Of a DNA stretch of 64,000 nt, positions 26,900 to 34,732 are shown piece by piece. This DNA is from Caballeronia megalochromosomata (GTDB lineage Bacteria; Pseudomonadota; Gammaproteobacteria; Burkholderiales; Burkholderiaceae). The stretch is from contig LRBF01000264.1 of assembly GCA_001580565.1 (NCBI GenBank), positions 61,696-125,695 on the forward strand. The letters run 5' to 3'. Each line of letters opens with the position of its first letter. Position 1 is the stretch's first letter. The notes under the pieces are model-generated. The model was not told where the DNA came from. It did no database searches and worked only from the letters and a program-made list of their open reading frames with translations. The position numbers and the translations under genes are program-made.

Positions 26900-27814
26900 T
26901 CAAGGCTCCTGCACACGGGTCCAGGATGCGTCGGGATCGAATTCCGTGAGCGGATGCGCGGACGCACCACGATTCTTTTGATACACGACGCCGTTGTTAT
27001 TGACAATGAAAGTCATCACGCCGCTCGCGCCGTACTGTGCGGGATAAGCGGCCATCGCGAAGCCCGCCAGCAAGCGCCCATTGATGATATAGCTGAACGC
27101 ACCGCCTGGCGCGTGCTTTCCCTGTTTCGTTAGGATACGAAAATAATAACCGTGGTAGGCGTCACCCGGGTTTCGATTCTTGAAATAATTTGTGCTCGCG
27201 GCAATCAACGGGCCGAATGGACTCGGGGCTTCGCCCTTCGATTCATCGGCGGGCCAATAGAGGCCGTCGTGCCTGCCCGGCGAGCTGCCGAGCTTGCGCG
27301 CGTACTGCAGCACGCCGTCTCCCATGCGATCTTGCGTCGCGTACTCGCGTTGCGCATCGAGATACGCGCGCAGCACCCTGATCGCCTCGCGCTCGTTCGC
27401 CCCGATGCGCCGGTCCAGCACTTCCTGCGCGCCCTCTTCGGTCGCGAAGCGCCACATGCCGTGCTCGCGCACGAGCGGAATCGGCATCGGCCACGCTTCG
27501 TCGCCGATGTTCAGAATGCGGCGGTCGGGCGACGTTTGCTCCAGCATGTGAAACGCATTGAATTCGGCGAGCGCGTTTGCGCGTAGTTCGCGATTCTCGG
27601 CCTCGTCGGGCGTCACGACGAGTTGCTTGTGCGCGTTGCCGAAGATCGCGATGAGCGCCGCGTCATCGTTCGACTTCAGCGCCTGTTCCAGCGCGCTGAC
27701 GGCTTCTTCGGGCGTCGCGAAAGTCTGCTGCTGATCGGCGGCGAGCATGCGGATGGGCGCGAGCAGCATCGCGATGGCTGCACACGCAATCAACAGGCGA
27801 GTCGATATTTTCAT
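26900..27814 (-). CDS. DUF2950 periplasmic protein
   Basis: 304-aa exported protein of the DUF2950 family. The signal peptide is LLIACAAIAMLLAPIRMLA. The family core is clear: FATPEEAVSALEQALKSNDD, a region with RMGDGVLQYARKLGSSPGRH, then GYYFRILTKQGKHAPGGAFS and AAYPAQYGASGVMTFIVNNN near the end. The start has GGAG six nt upstream, and that site overlaps the stop of DUF3300, so the two are coupled. DUF2950 and DUF3300 genes occur together in many proteobacteria. No biochemical function is established to my knowledge. Confidence 0.85.
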   Translation of the reverse strand: MKISTRLLIACAAIAMLLAPIRMLAADQQQTFATPEEAVSALEQALKSNDDAALIAIFGNAHKQLVVTPDEAENRELRANALAEFNAFHMLEQTSPDRRILNIGDEAWPMPIPLVREHGMWRFATEEGAQEVLDRRIGANEREAIRVLRAYLDAQREYATQDRMGDGVLQYARKLGSSPGRHDGLYWPADESKGEAPSPFGPLIAASTNYFKNRNPGDAYHGYYFRILTKQGKHAPGGAFSYIINGRLLAGFAMAAYPAQYGASGVMTFIVNNNGVVYQKNRGASAHPLTEFDPDASWTRVQEP

Positions 27815-27823
27815 GACCGGCTC

Positions 27824-28984
27824 CTATCGACGTCCGCCGCCGCGACCGCCGCCGCCGAATCCGCCGCGTCCGCCTCCGGAGAAGCCGCCGCCCTGGAAGT
27901 TGCGGCCGCCCTGACCGCCCGACATCGACTGCCGGCTCGCCGCGCCGCGCGCGCCGTCCGCCCGCGCGTTCTGCGCGGAGCCATAGCCGCTGAACGCATC
28001 GCCGCCGCGCCCCTGAAAGTTGCCTGCGTTTTGCGCGGCCCCTGGCGTGCGCGATGCTGCGCCCTGTGTGCCGCCGCCTGCGCGCGACGGCGCATCCCCG
28101 ACGCGTTGCCCGGACGCACGCGCACTCGTGCCCGAGACCTGTCCGGGTTGTTTCTCCGAACGCCACGTGCTCGACTGCTGCGATCCGCTTGCGCTGCGGT
28201 TCGCCGCGCGATTGCTCAACTCGTTCTTCACCTCGGCGCGATTGACGTTACCCTCGCGATTGATGTTGATCGTGTTGTTGCCGCCGTTGTAGTTGGTCTC
28301 GTAGTGCCCGCCATGCCACGCGGCGGTGATCGCCGCGCCCCAGATGAGACCGGTCGCGAAAGCCGCGCCGGGCGCATAGGGATAGTAGTAAACCGGATAA
28401 GGCGCGGGCCAGTAACCATAGACGGGCGTCGGACTGCTTACGACAACGGTGGTCGGGTTGTACTGCGGCACATAGATGACTTCCGGATTCGACGGCACGA
28501 TCTTGATGACTTCCTTCTCGACGACGATCGTCTGCTTGTCGTCGGTGTTGAGATTGCCCACTGATTGCGTCTGCCGGCGAAAGCGCTGCACCGCCTGCAA
28601 CACGGCGCTCTGATCCGCGACGACCGCTTCGCCGAGCGCGACGGTCCAGTCGAGATCGTTGCTCATCATCTTCACGACTTCCGGGTAATTGAGAAGCGCT
28701 TTCACCGAGTCCTGCCATGCGTCGTTCACTGGCAAACTCTTGTCGGCTTTTCTGCGTTCGAGAAAGCGGTCGGCCTGCACGACCTCGATCGGAAAGGTCG
28801 ATGCGGGCAGAATGATCGCGATGAGATCGTCGGGATAGAGCGCGATCGGTCCGACGAGCTTGTCCAGGTCATTCGGGTTCGTCACGACGGGCGTGTCCGT
28901 GCTCGCCACCGGCGCCTGCGCGCACGCGCTCGCACCACACGCGAGCGCGCACGCAATGAGAAGCACCCTCATGAAGTTGCGCAT
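27824..28984 (-). CDS. DUF3300 protein with Gly/Arg-rich C-terminus
   Basis: 386-aa exported protein of the DUF3300 family. Signal peptide MRVLLIACALACGASACAQA (also a possible lipobox). The DUF3300 domain covers about residues 40-245, with the hallmark LVGPIALYPDDLIAIILPAS near its start and PEVIYVPQYNPTTVVV in the middle. A hydrophobic segment (AAFATGLIWGAAITAAWHGG) follows, then about 140 residues of Ser/Gly/Gln-rich low complexity ending in RGG-like repeats (GGRGGFGGGGRGGGRR). It leads the envelope gene series and is coupled to DUF2950. Function unknown; the tail could bind nucleic acid or peptidoglycan. Confidence 0.85.
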   Translation of the reverse strand: MRNFMRVLLIACALACGASACAQAPVASTDTPVVTNPNDLDKLVGPIALYPDDLIAIILPASTFPIEVVQADRFLERRKADKSLPVNDAWQDSVKALLNYPEVVKMMSNDLDWTVALGEAVVADQSAVLQAVQRFRRQTQSVGNLNTDDKQTIVVEKEVIKIVPSNPEVIYVPQYNPTTVVVSSPTPVYGYWPAPYPVYYYPYAPGAAFATGLIWGAAITAAWHGGHYETNYNGGNNTININREGNVNRAEVKNELSNRAANRSASGSQQSSTWRSEKQPGQVSGTSARASGQRVGDAPSRAGGGTQGAASRTPGAAQNAGNFQGRGGDAFSGYGSAQNARADGARGAASRQSMSGGQGGRNFQGGGFSGGGRGGFGGGGRGGGRR

Positions 28985-29238
28985 CGTCTTGTATCCGCAC
29001 CGAGCCTTGAAGCGGCCAATGCAACGCCGGGAATGCCGGTTTGTTCGAATGCGTGAAGAAGCCTGCGATCAGAAACAGCGTCTATGTATTCTCGTAATGC
29101 CGTTTGCAGCGTGATGCGCGCCGAGTGCGGAGTCGCGCGAGGGAAGTTGCTATTGGAAGATATGCGAACTCCTTAGCGATTTCAAGAATCATGGCGTAGG
29201 TGTTTATTCGATCGTTTCGCGGAATTCCCGGCTTTTAA

Positions 29239-29910
29239 TTACCCGCCTAAGGCGATGATGGCCATCGTCAGGAGCACGCCCAGCGCCATCATCGAAAGCC
29301 CTGCCTTCCAGCCGCTCCAGCCCGCATAACCGCCCAGGGCGAAGCCGCAGAAGAACAGCATCGCGAGCGTCAACAGCCGCGATATGAGCAATGCGGTCGG
29401 CACGTGCCTGACCAGGACAAAAGGTGCGGCCACAGGAAATGTGGAAAGCACGATGATGATGAAGATGCCCAGCGCCGCGAGAAAATCGCCGCGCATGAAG
29501 CGCGCGCGATCGGGCAGGCTGGCGCTCGCGGCGATACGCTTGCGGATGGATTCGAGATCCGCGTCGGAGATGAACGGGTCGAGCGCCGTGGATACGCGCT
29601 CGCGCAACGCGCGCACGCCCGCCGCCGCGTCGCGCTCGCGATGTATGGAGAGTGCCAGCGCGTGTCTGCGCGCGCGGTTCGCGATGGTGCGCACGAGATA
29701 CATGACGGCATCGGCGAGACCCCACGCGAGATTGCAGCCGAGGGCCGTGTAGAGCATCTTGCGGCCCGCGGTCTCGCCGCCCGTCGCCGCCGATACCGTG
29801 CCGACGAACGTCAACGCCATGAACAGCCCGAAGCAAAGTTCCGACACGCGATCGACCGTATCGAGCACCGGCTCTCGCGTGCGTTCCTGCGGCGAATCGC
29901 CGGCGGCCAT
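29239..29910 (-). CDS. VIT/CCC1-like integral membrane protein
   Basis: 223-aa membrane protein. The first two helices (LCFGLFMALTFVGTVSAATG; LYTALGCNLAWGLADAVMYL) and the three C-terminal helices (LAALGIFIIIVLSTFPVAA onward) flank a charged cytoplasmic helical region (about residues 80-130). The layout is like the VIT/CCC1 family of iron or manganese transporters, but sequence support is weak. It starts 12 nt after the D-lactate dehydrogenase stop without its own ribosome site, so coupling is likely. Metal transport is only one possibility. Confidence 0.6.
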   Translation of the reverse strand: MAAGDSPQERTREPVLDTVDRVSELCFGLFMALTFVGTVSAATGGETAGRKMLYTALGCNLAWGLADAVMYLVRTIANRARRHALALSIHRERDAAAGVRALRERVSTALDPFISDADLESIRKRIAASASLPDRARFMRGDFLAALGIFIIIVLSTFPVAAPFVLVRHVPTALLISRLLTLAMLFFCGFALGGYAGWSGWKAGLSMMALGVLLTMAIIALGG

Positions 29911-29922
29911 CAGTGCGCGCGG

Positions 29923-30918
29923 CTAGGCGATCTTCACCTCGTTTTCCAGAGGCAGGTTCTTCTCGTAAGCCGTGATGCTTTGCAGCGTGGTCTCGCAAAT
30001 GGTCGTCAATGCTTCGCGCGTCAGATAAGCCTGATGCCCTGTCACGATGACATTCGGAAACGAGACGAGCCGCTGGAAGATGTCGTCGGTGATGATTTCG
30101 CTCGACAGATCGCGGAAGAAAAGATCCGCCTCCTGTTCATAGACATCGATCGCGAGCCCGCCGAGCTGGCCGGTCTTCAACGCCTCGATGACGGCCTCCG
30201 TGTCGATCAGCGCGCCACGGCTCGTGTTGACGAGCAACGCGCCGGGCTTCGCGCGCTTGAGCGACTCCGAATTGATGATGTGATGCGTTTGCGGCGTCAG
30301 CGGACAGAACAGCGCGACGATGTCGGCCCGCTCGCCGATCTCGCCGGGCGTCGCATAGTGCAGTCCCAGCGCCTCGAAATCCTTCGACGGATACGGATCG
30401 TAGCCGATCACCTTGCAGCCGAAGCCCTGCATGATCCTGGCAAAGACGCAGCCGATCTTGCCGGTGCCGACCACCGCCACCGTCTTGCCGCACAAATCGA
30501 AGCCGATGAGGCCATCCAGCGAAAAATTCGAATCACGCGTGCGGTTGTACGCGCGATGCACCTTGCGATTGATCGCGAGCAACAGCGCGACCGCATGCTC
30601 CGCCACCGAGTTCGGCGAATAGTTGACGACGCGAACCACCTTCATGCCGAGCTTCGCGGCGGCCGCGAGATCGACATTGTTGAAACCCGTGCAGCGCAGC
30701 GCGATGAGACGCGTGCCGCCCTTGTGCAGCGCTTCGAGCACTTCGGCATCCGCCTTGTCATTGACAAAGATGCAGACGGCGCCGTATCCCGCCGCGAGCT
30801 CGACCGTGTCCATATCGAGCGACATCTCGTGATATCTCAGCTTATGGTTCTCGACCTTGTTCGCTTGGTCGAGATACTGGCGCTCGTAAGGCGTCGAACT
30901 GTAGATCGCCACTTCCAT
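29923..30918 (-). CDS. ldhA: D-lactate dehydrogenase (LdhA-type 2-hydroxyacid dehydrogenase)
   Basis: 331-aa NAD-dependent reductase converting pyruvate to D-lactate, the fermentative type. Nucleotide-binding motif VVGTGKIGCVFARIM (about residue 151). Active-site segments are LRCTGFNNVDLAAA (substrate-binding region), LVNTSRGALIDTEAV (Arg), DVYEQEADLFFRD (Glu) and VTGHQAYLTREAL (His). The length and the DVYE-EADLFF stretch fit LdhA rather than general D-3-phosphoglycerate relatives. AAGGAG precedes the ATG at 30918; the frame extends further upstream into the antiporter gene, which is a shadow. It is 41 nt downstream of the AspT-type antiporter. Confidence 0.92.
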   Translation of the reverse strand: MEVAIYSSTPYERQYLDQANKVENHKLRYHEMSLDMDTVELAAGYGAVCIFVNDKADAEVLEALHKGGTRLIALRCTGFNNVDLAAAAKLGMKVVRVVNYSPNSVAEHAVALLLAINRKVHRAYNRTRDSNFSLDGLIGFDLCGKTVAVVGTGKIGCVFARIMQGFGCKVIGYDPYPSKDFEALGLHYATPGEIGERADIVALFCPLTPQTHHIINSESLKRAKPGALLVNTSRGALIDTEAVIEALKTGQLGGLAIDVYEQEADLFFRDLSSEIITDDIFQRLVSFPNVIVTGHQAYLTREALTTICETTLQSITAYEKNLPLENEVKIA

Positions 30919-30959
30919 GATGTGCTCCTTCAGATTTTGATGGCATGGTGAGGCAAAGC

Positions 30960-32549
30960 CTAACCCGCGGCAAGCGATATGGCGATCTGCACGAAAAGCA
31001 CTTTGACGATGGTCATCGACGGAAAGATCATCGCGTACATGATGTCGGGCTGATCCGTCGGCGCGATGCGATTGGCGAACGCGAGGATCGCCGGATTGCC
31101 GGTCGCGCCGCAGATCACGCCGATCGACGTATCGAAGGGCAGCCTGAAGATCCACAGGCAGCACACCGCGGTGACGCCCACGAGAACGAGAAGCGTGATC
31201 ACGCCGTAAATCAGCAGCATCGGCCCGGCCGTGCCCACGGTCGCGACGAACTTCGGACCGCATGAAATGCCCACTTGCGCGAGAAAGATCGTGAGGCCGA
31301 GATTGCGCAGCACGAGATTCGCCGACAGCGGCATCACCCAGACGAACGGCCCGTTGCGCCGCGCCTTGCCGAGACACAGCGCGACCAGCAGCAATGCGGC
31401 GAGCCCCAGGCTGAAAGCGCCGAGACCGGGCACGGGCAACGGAATCGCGCCGACGAGCAAGCCCACCGCCGCGCCGATGCCGAGGCAGATGAAGCTCAGA
31501 TCCGCCGTACCCTTGATCGAATCGCCGAAGAACGTGCGCATCGACGCCTGATGCGCGCGATTGACGAGCAGGCCGACACGGTCGCCCGCTTCGAGGATCA
31601 GGTCGGGGGTCGAGAGCATGTCGGCGTCGCCGCGGCGCACGTGCGCGATCGCGCAGTTCACGCCATCGGGAAAGCGAATGTCGCCGAGCGCCATGCCGAC
31701 GACCGCCGGATTCGATGCGAACACGCGCATATAGTCGAGGTCCTCGCGATGGCTCGCCATGCGTCCCGGCTGCAACTCGCCGCACAGCGCGGTGGCTTCG
31801 TCGAGCAAACGCCGGTCGGTGGCGGTGGCGAGGAGCACGTCGTCGGCGCGCAGCGTGAAGTCCGCCGTGGGTAGCTGATTGTGATGCGCGCGCCGCACCG
31901 CGGCGATCACCACGCCGGAAGGCAGGCGGCTCGCGAGCTCCGCCAGCTTCAGACCGAAGAGATTCGCGTTGCTCAGCGCGATTTCCGCCGTTTCGATCAG
32001 CTTCGCCGGCGGCTTCTGTATCTTCACCTTCATCGCAACGCTCAGAATGTAGATGAACAGAATCGGTCCGGCCACGCCGAACGGATACGCGATGCTGTAG
32101 GCCACGGCCGCATCGTTGTTTTTCATCGATGCGATCGCAACCTGCAGGCTCGCCGTGCTGGTCCCGCTGCCGGCGAACATGCCGAGCGCATCAGCGAGCT
32201 TGATGCCGAAGTGAATGAAGGCGCAGGAGACGAGACCCGAGACGATCACGCCGATGCACGCGGCCAGGTTCGCCTTCACGCCCTCGCGGCTCGTGAGCCC
32301 GTGGAAGAACTGCGCGCCGTATTGAATACCGATGCCATATAGAAACAACAGCAACCCGAGCGTGCCGAGCAACGGTGGCGGCGCGGACTTCGGCGCGAAT
32401 GCACCGATAGCGAGCCCGACGAACAACACCGCACCCGAACCTAGCGCCACGCCCTTGATATTGATCTCGCCGATCAGATAACCCAGTGCGATCGTCAGAA
32501 AGAGCGCGAACAGCGATTGATTCTCGAGGAAGGTCCTGACTGCATCCAT
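30960..32549 (-). CDS. AspT/YidE-type antiporter with RCK_C domains
   Basis: 529-aa inner-membrane protein of the aspartate:alanine exchanger family. Two membrane halves (about residues 10-170 and 365-525), each with the AspT-YidE duplication pattern (GLLLFLYGIGIQYGAQFF; GLTIFLAQVGISCGPKFV), flank a cytoplasmic part with two RCK_C-like modules (about 195-350: DFTLRADDVLLATATDRRLL; TPDLILEAGDRVGLLV). The start at 32549 follows GGAGG; a frame to 32576 adds residues without a better site. Paired with D-lactate dehydrogenase it may exchange dicarboxylates, amino acids or lactate. AspT itself swaps aspartate for alanine; the substrate here is not known. Confidence 0.85.
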   Translation of the reverse strand: MDAVRTFLENQSLFALFLTIALGYLIGEINIKGVALGSGAVLFVGLAIGAFAPKSAPPPLLGTLGLLLFLYGIGIQYGAQFFHGLTSREGVKANLAACIGVIVSGLVSCAFIHFGIKLADALGMFAGSGTSTASLQVAIASMKNNDAAVAYSIAYPFGVAGPILFIYILSVAMKVKIQKPPAKLIETAEIALSNANLFGLKLAELASRLPSGVVIAAVRRAHHNQLPTADFTLRADDVLLATATDRRLLDEATALCGELQPGRMASHREDLDYMRVFASNPAVVGMALGDIRFPDGVNCAIAHVRRGDADMLSTPDLILEAGDRVGLLVNRAHQASMRTFFGDSIKGTADLSFICLGIGAAVGLLVGAIPLPVPGLGAFSLGLAALLLVALCLGKARRNGPFVWVMPLSANLVLRNLGLTIFLAQVGISCGPKFVATVGTAGPMLLIYGVITLLVLVGVTAVCCLWIFRLPFDTSIGVICGATGNPAILAFANRIAPTDQPDIMYAMIFPSMTIVKVLFVQIAISLAAG

Positions 32550-32638
32550 GCCGCCTCCTGTGGGTGGACAAAGCAACTCAGCAGTACACGAACATTAAAG
32601 GCGCTTTGCGCCGCGCAGTCCAGCATCACCGTGCGCAT

Positions 32639-34732
32639 TCAATGCAATTCGAGCACGACGACGCTGCGCGCTTCTACACGGCATGCGCCGCGTTCGATGG
32701 CCGCCGTTTCGACATCGGTAACAATATCTCGCGGCGATTCGACTGACGTATCGACGATACGCCGCCAGTTTCGCGTGTCGAGCACTGGCAGCGCGATATC
32801 GCGGGCGTCATCGTTCATGTTGAAGACGATATGCAACATCGGTTCGCCCGCCACGCGTCCCGCGAGCGTGAATGCGACAAGGCGCGCTCCGGGATCGTGC
32901 CACGCGGGCGCATCGAGCCGTTCGCCGTGCCATGCTACATCAGCATGCGTCTGCCCGTTTGCGGGTTGTCCCGTCAGAAAGCGCCGGCGGCGCAGGCTCG
33001 CGTGACGCTTGCGCAGCGCGATCATCTCGCGCACGAAACGCAGCATGGCAAGCGCGTCGGCGGACAGGCGCCAGTCCATCCACGAGAGCGCGTTGTCCTG
33101 ACAGAATGCGTTGTTGTTGCCGCGCTGGCTGCGCAGGATTTCGTCGCCGGCGAGCAGCATCGGCACGCCCTGGCTAAGCAGCAGGATCGCCATGAAGTTG
33201 CGTGCCTGCCGAAGACGCAGTCCGATGATCGCGGGGTCGTCCGTTGCGCCTTCCGCGCCGCAATTCCACGACAGATTGTCGTTGCTGCCGTCGCGGTTGT
33301 CCTCGCCGTTCGCCTCGTTGTGCTTCGTGTCGTAGCTGACGAGATCGCTCAACGTGAAGCCATCGTGACAGGTCACGAAGTTGATGCTGTTTGCGGGCAG
33401 CCTGCCGTCTTCCTGATACAGATCCGCGCTGCCCGCGATGCACGTGCACACGTCGCCGACGATACCCGCATCGCCGCGCACGAAACGCCGGATCACATCG
33501 CGATAGCGTCCGTTCCACTCCGCCCACGTCATGCCCGGAAACGAGCCGACGTGATACAGGCCGCCCGCGTCCCACGCCTCGGCGATCAAGGGCACGCGTG
33601 CGAGTATCGGCGATGCCTCCATCGCCCACGGTAAAGGTGGCGTCTGCAACAGTTCGCCCTGCTCGCCGCGCGCGAAAACGCTCGCGAGATCGAAACGGAA
33701 TCCGTCGACGTCGAGCTCGCGAACCCAGTATTCGAGACAGCGCATGATGAACGACGACACCAGCGGATGGTTGCAGTTGACCGTGTTGCCGCAGCCGGTG
33801 TAATCGCGGTAATGTCGCGCGTCGTTCACGTCGATCTGATAGAACGCTTCGTTGGCGAACACCTTGAAATGGATCACCGGTCCGTTCTTGCCTGCCTCCG
33901 ACGTGTGATTGAACACGACATCGAGCAACACGCGGATGCCCGCCGCATGCAAGGCATCGACACATTCGCGGAATTCCTGCGGCGCGCGCACAGGCTCCAC
34001 ACAGTAGCGCGGATGCGGGCTGTAAAAGCTATGCGTGCTGTAGCCCCAGTAGTTGCACAAGCCGCGCGCGGCGGCGGACGCCGGAATATCCTGTTCGTCG
34101 AAGGCCATCACCGGCAGCAGTTCGACGTGCGTGACGCCGAGCGCCTTCAGATAAGGGATTTTCTCGATGAGTCCCGCGAACGTGCCGGGCTGCCGCACGC
34201 CGCTCGAAGCATGCCGCGTGAAGCCGCCGACATGCAACTCGTAGATGATCGCGTCATCGAGCGTGCGGATCTCGACGTCGTCGTCGGACCGGTCGAGCGG
34301 TTCCGTGACAATCCCCCTGAGCGATGCATGCCGGACAGCCTGCGCTCCGGCCGCCTGCTGACGATGATAGAAGCGGTCGCTTACACCGCGCGCGTAAGGA
34401 TCGAGCAGTTCCTTGGCTGCCGCGGCTTCGTCGCTCATCTGCGGCACGCCGAGCGGACCGCATACGCGCCACGTATAGCAGCAGCGCAACGGGAGATCCT
34501 CGACCAGCACATGCCAGAAAAGATACGTGCGGTTTACTTCGCTCGTCAGCGCGACGATCTGAAACGGCTCGACACTGTCTTCCGCTTCGTACAGCAGCAA
34601 CTCGACGCGGGTCGCGCGCCGGCAGAACGCGCAGAAGTTGACGCCGCCCGGCACGACCGTCGCACCGAGCGGAAAGCGCGAGCCGGGTTGCGTGCGATAG
34701 CGTTCGCGAACGTGCGCTTCAGGACTGAGCAA
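32639..34732 (-). CDS. glgX: Glycogen debranching enzyme GlgX (isoamylase type)
   Basis: 697-aa GH13 enzyme that cleaves alpha-1,6 branches of phosphorylase-limited glycogen. An N-terminal CBM48-like domain (SRFPLGATVVPGGVNFCAFC) precedes the barrel. Catalytic regions are visible: nucleophile Asp in DGFRFDLASVFARG, acid Glu in AEAWDAGGLYHVGSFPG, stabilising Asp in FVTCHDGFTLSDLVSYD. The start at 34732 is TTG with a GAGG site seven nt upstream and overlaps the glycogen phosphorylase gene by 14 nt, which couples the two. Together they degrade glycogen. No synthesis genes (glgA, glgB, glgC) are in the window. Confidence 0.93.
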   Translation of the reverse strand: MLSPEAHVRERYRTQPGSRFPLGATVVPGGVNFCAFCRRATRVELLLYEAEDSVEPFQIVALTSEVNRTYLFWHVLVEDLPLRCCYTWRVCGPLGVPQMSDEAAAAKELLDPYARGVSDRFYHRQQAAGAQAVRHASLRGIVTEPLDRSDDDVEIRTLDDAIIYELHVGGFTRHASSGVRQPGTFAGLIEKIPYLKALGVTHVELLPVMAFDEQDIPASAAARGLCNYWGYSTHSFYSPHPRYCVEPVRAPQEFRECVDALHAAGIRVLLDVVFNHTSEAGKNGPVIHFKVFANEAFYQIDVNDARHYRDYTGCGNTVNCNHPLVSSFIMRCLEYWVRELDVDGFRFDLASVFARGEQGELLQTPPLPWAMEASPILARVPLIAEAWDAGGLYHVGSFPGMTWAEWNGRYRDVIRRFVRGDAGIVGDVCTCIAGSADLYQEDGRLPANSINFVTCHDGFTLSDLVSYDTKHNEANGEDNRDGSNDNLSWNCGAEGATDDPAIIGLRLRQARNFMAILLLSQGVPMLLAGDEILRSQRGNNNAFCQDNALSWMDWRLSADALAMLRFVREMIALRKRHASLRRRRFLTGQPANGQTHADVAWHGERLDAPAWHDPGARLVAFTLAGRVAGEPMLHIVFNMNDDARDIALPVLDTRNWRRIVDTSVESPRDIVTDVETAAIERGACRVEARSVVVLELH

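Noticed and set aside
30919..31785. N-terminal extension of the D-lactate dehydrogenase frame into the antiporter gene
   Set aside because: The extension is low-complexity Arg/Ala sequence; AAGGAG and a canonical N-terminus place the start at 30918.
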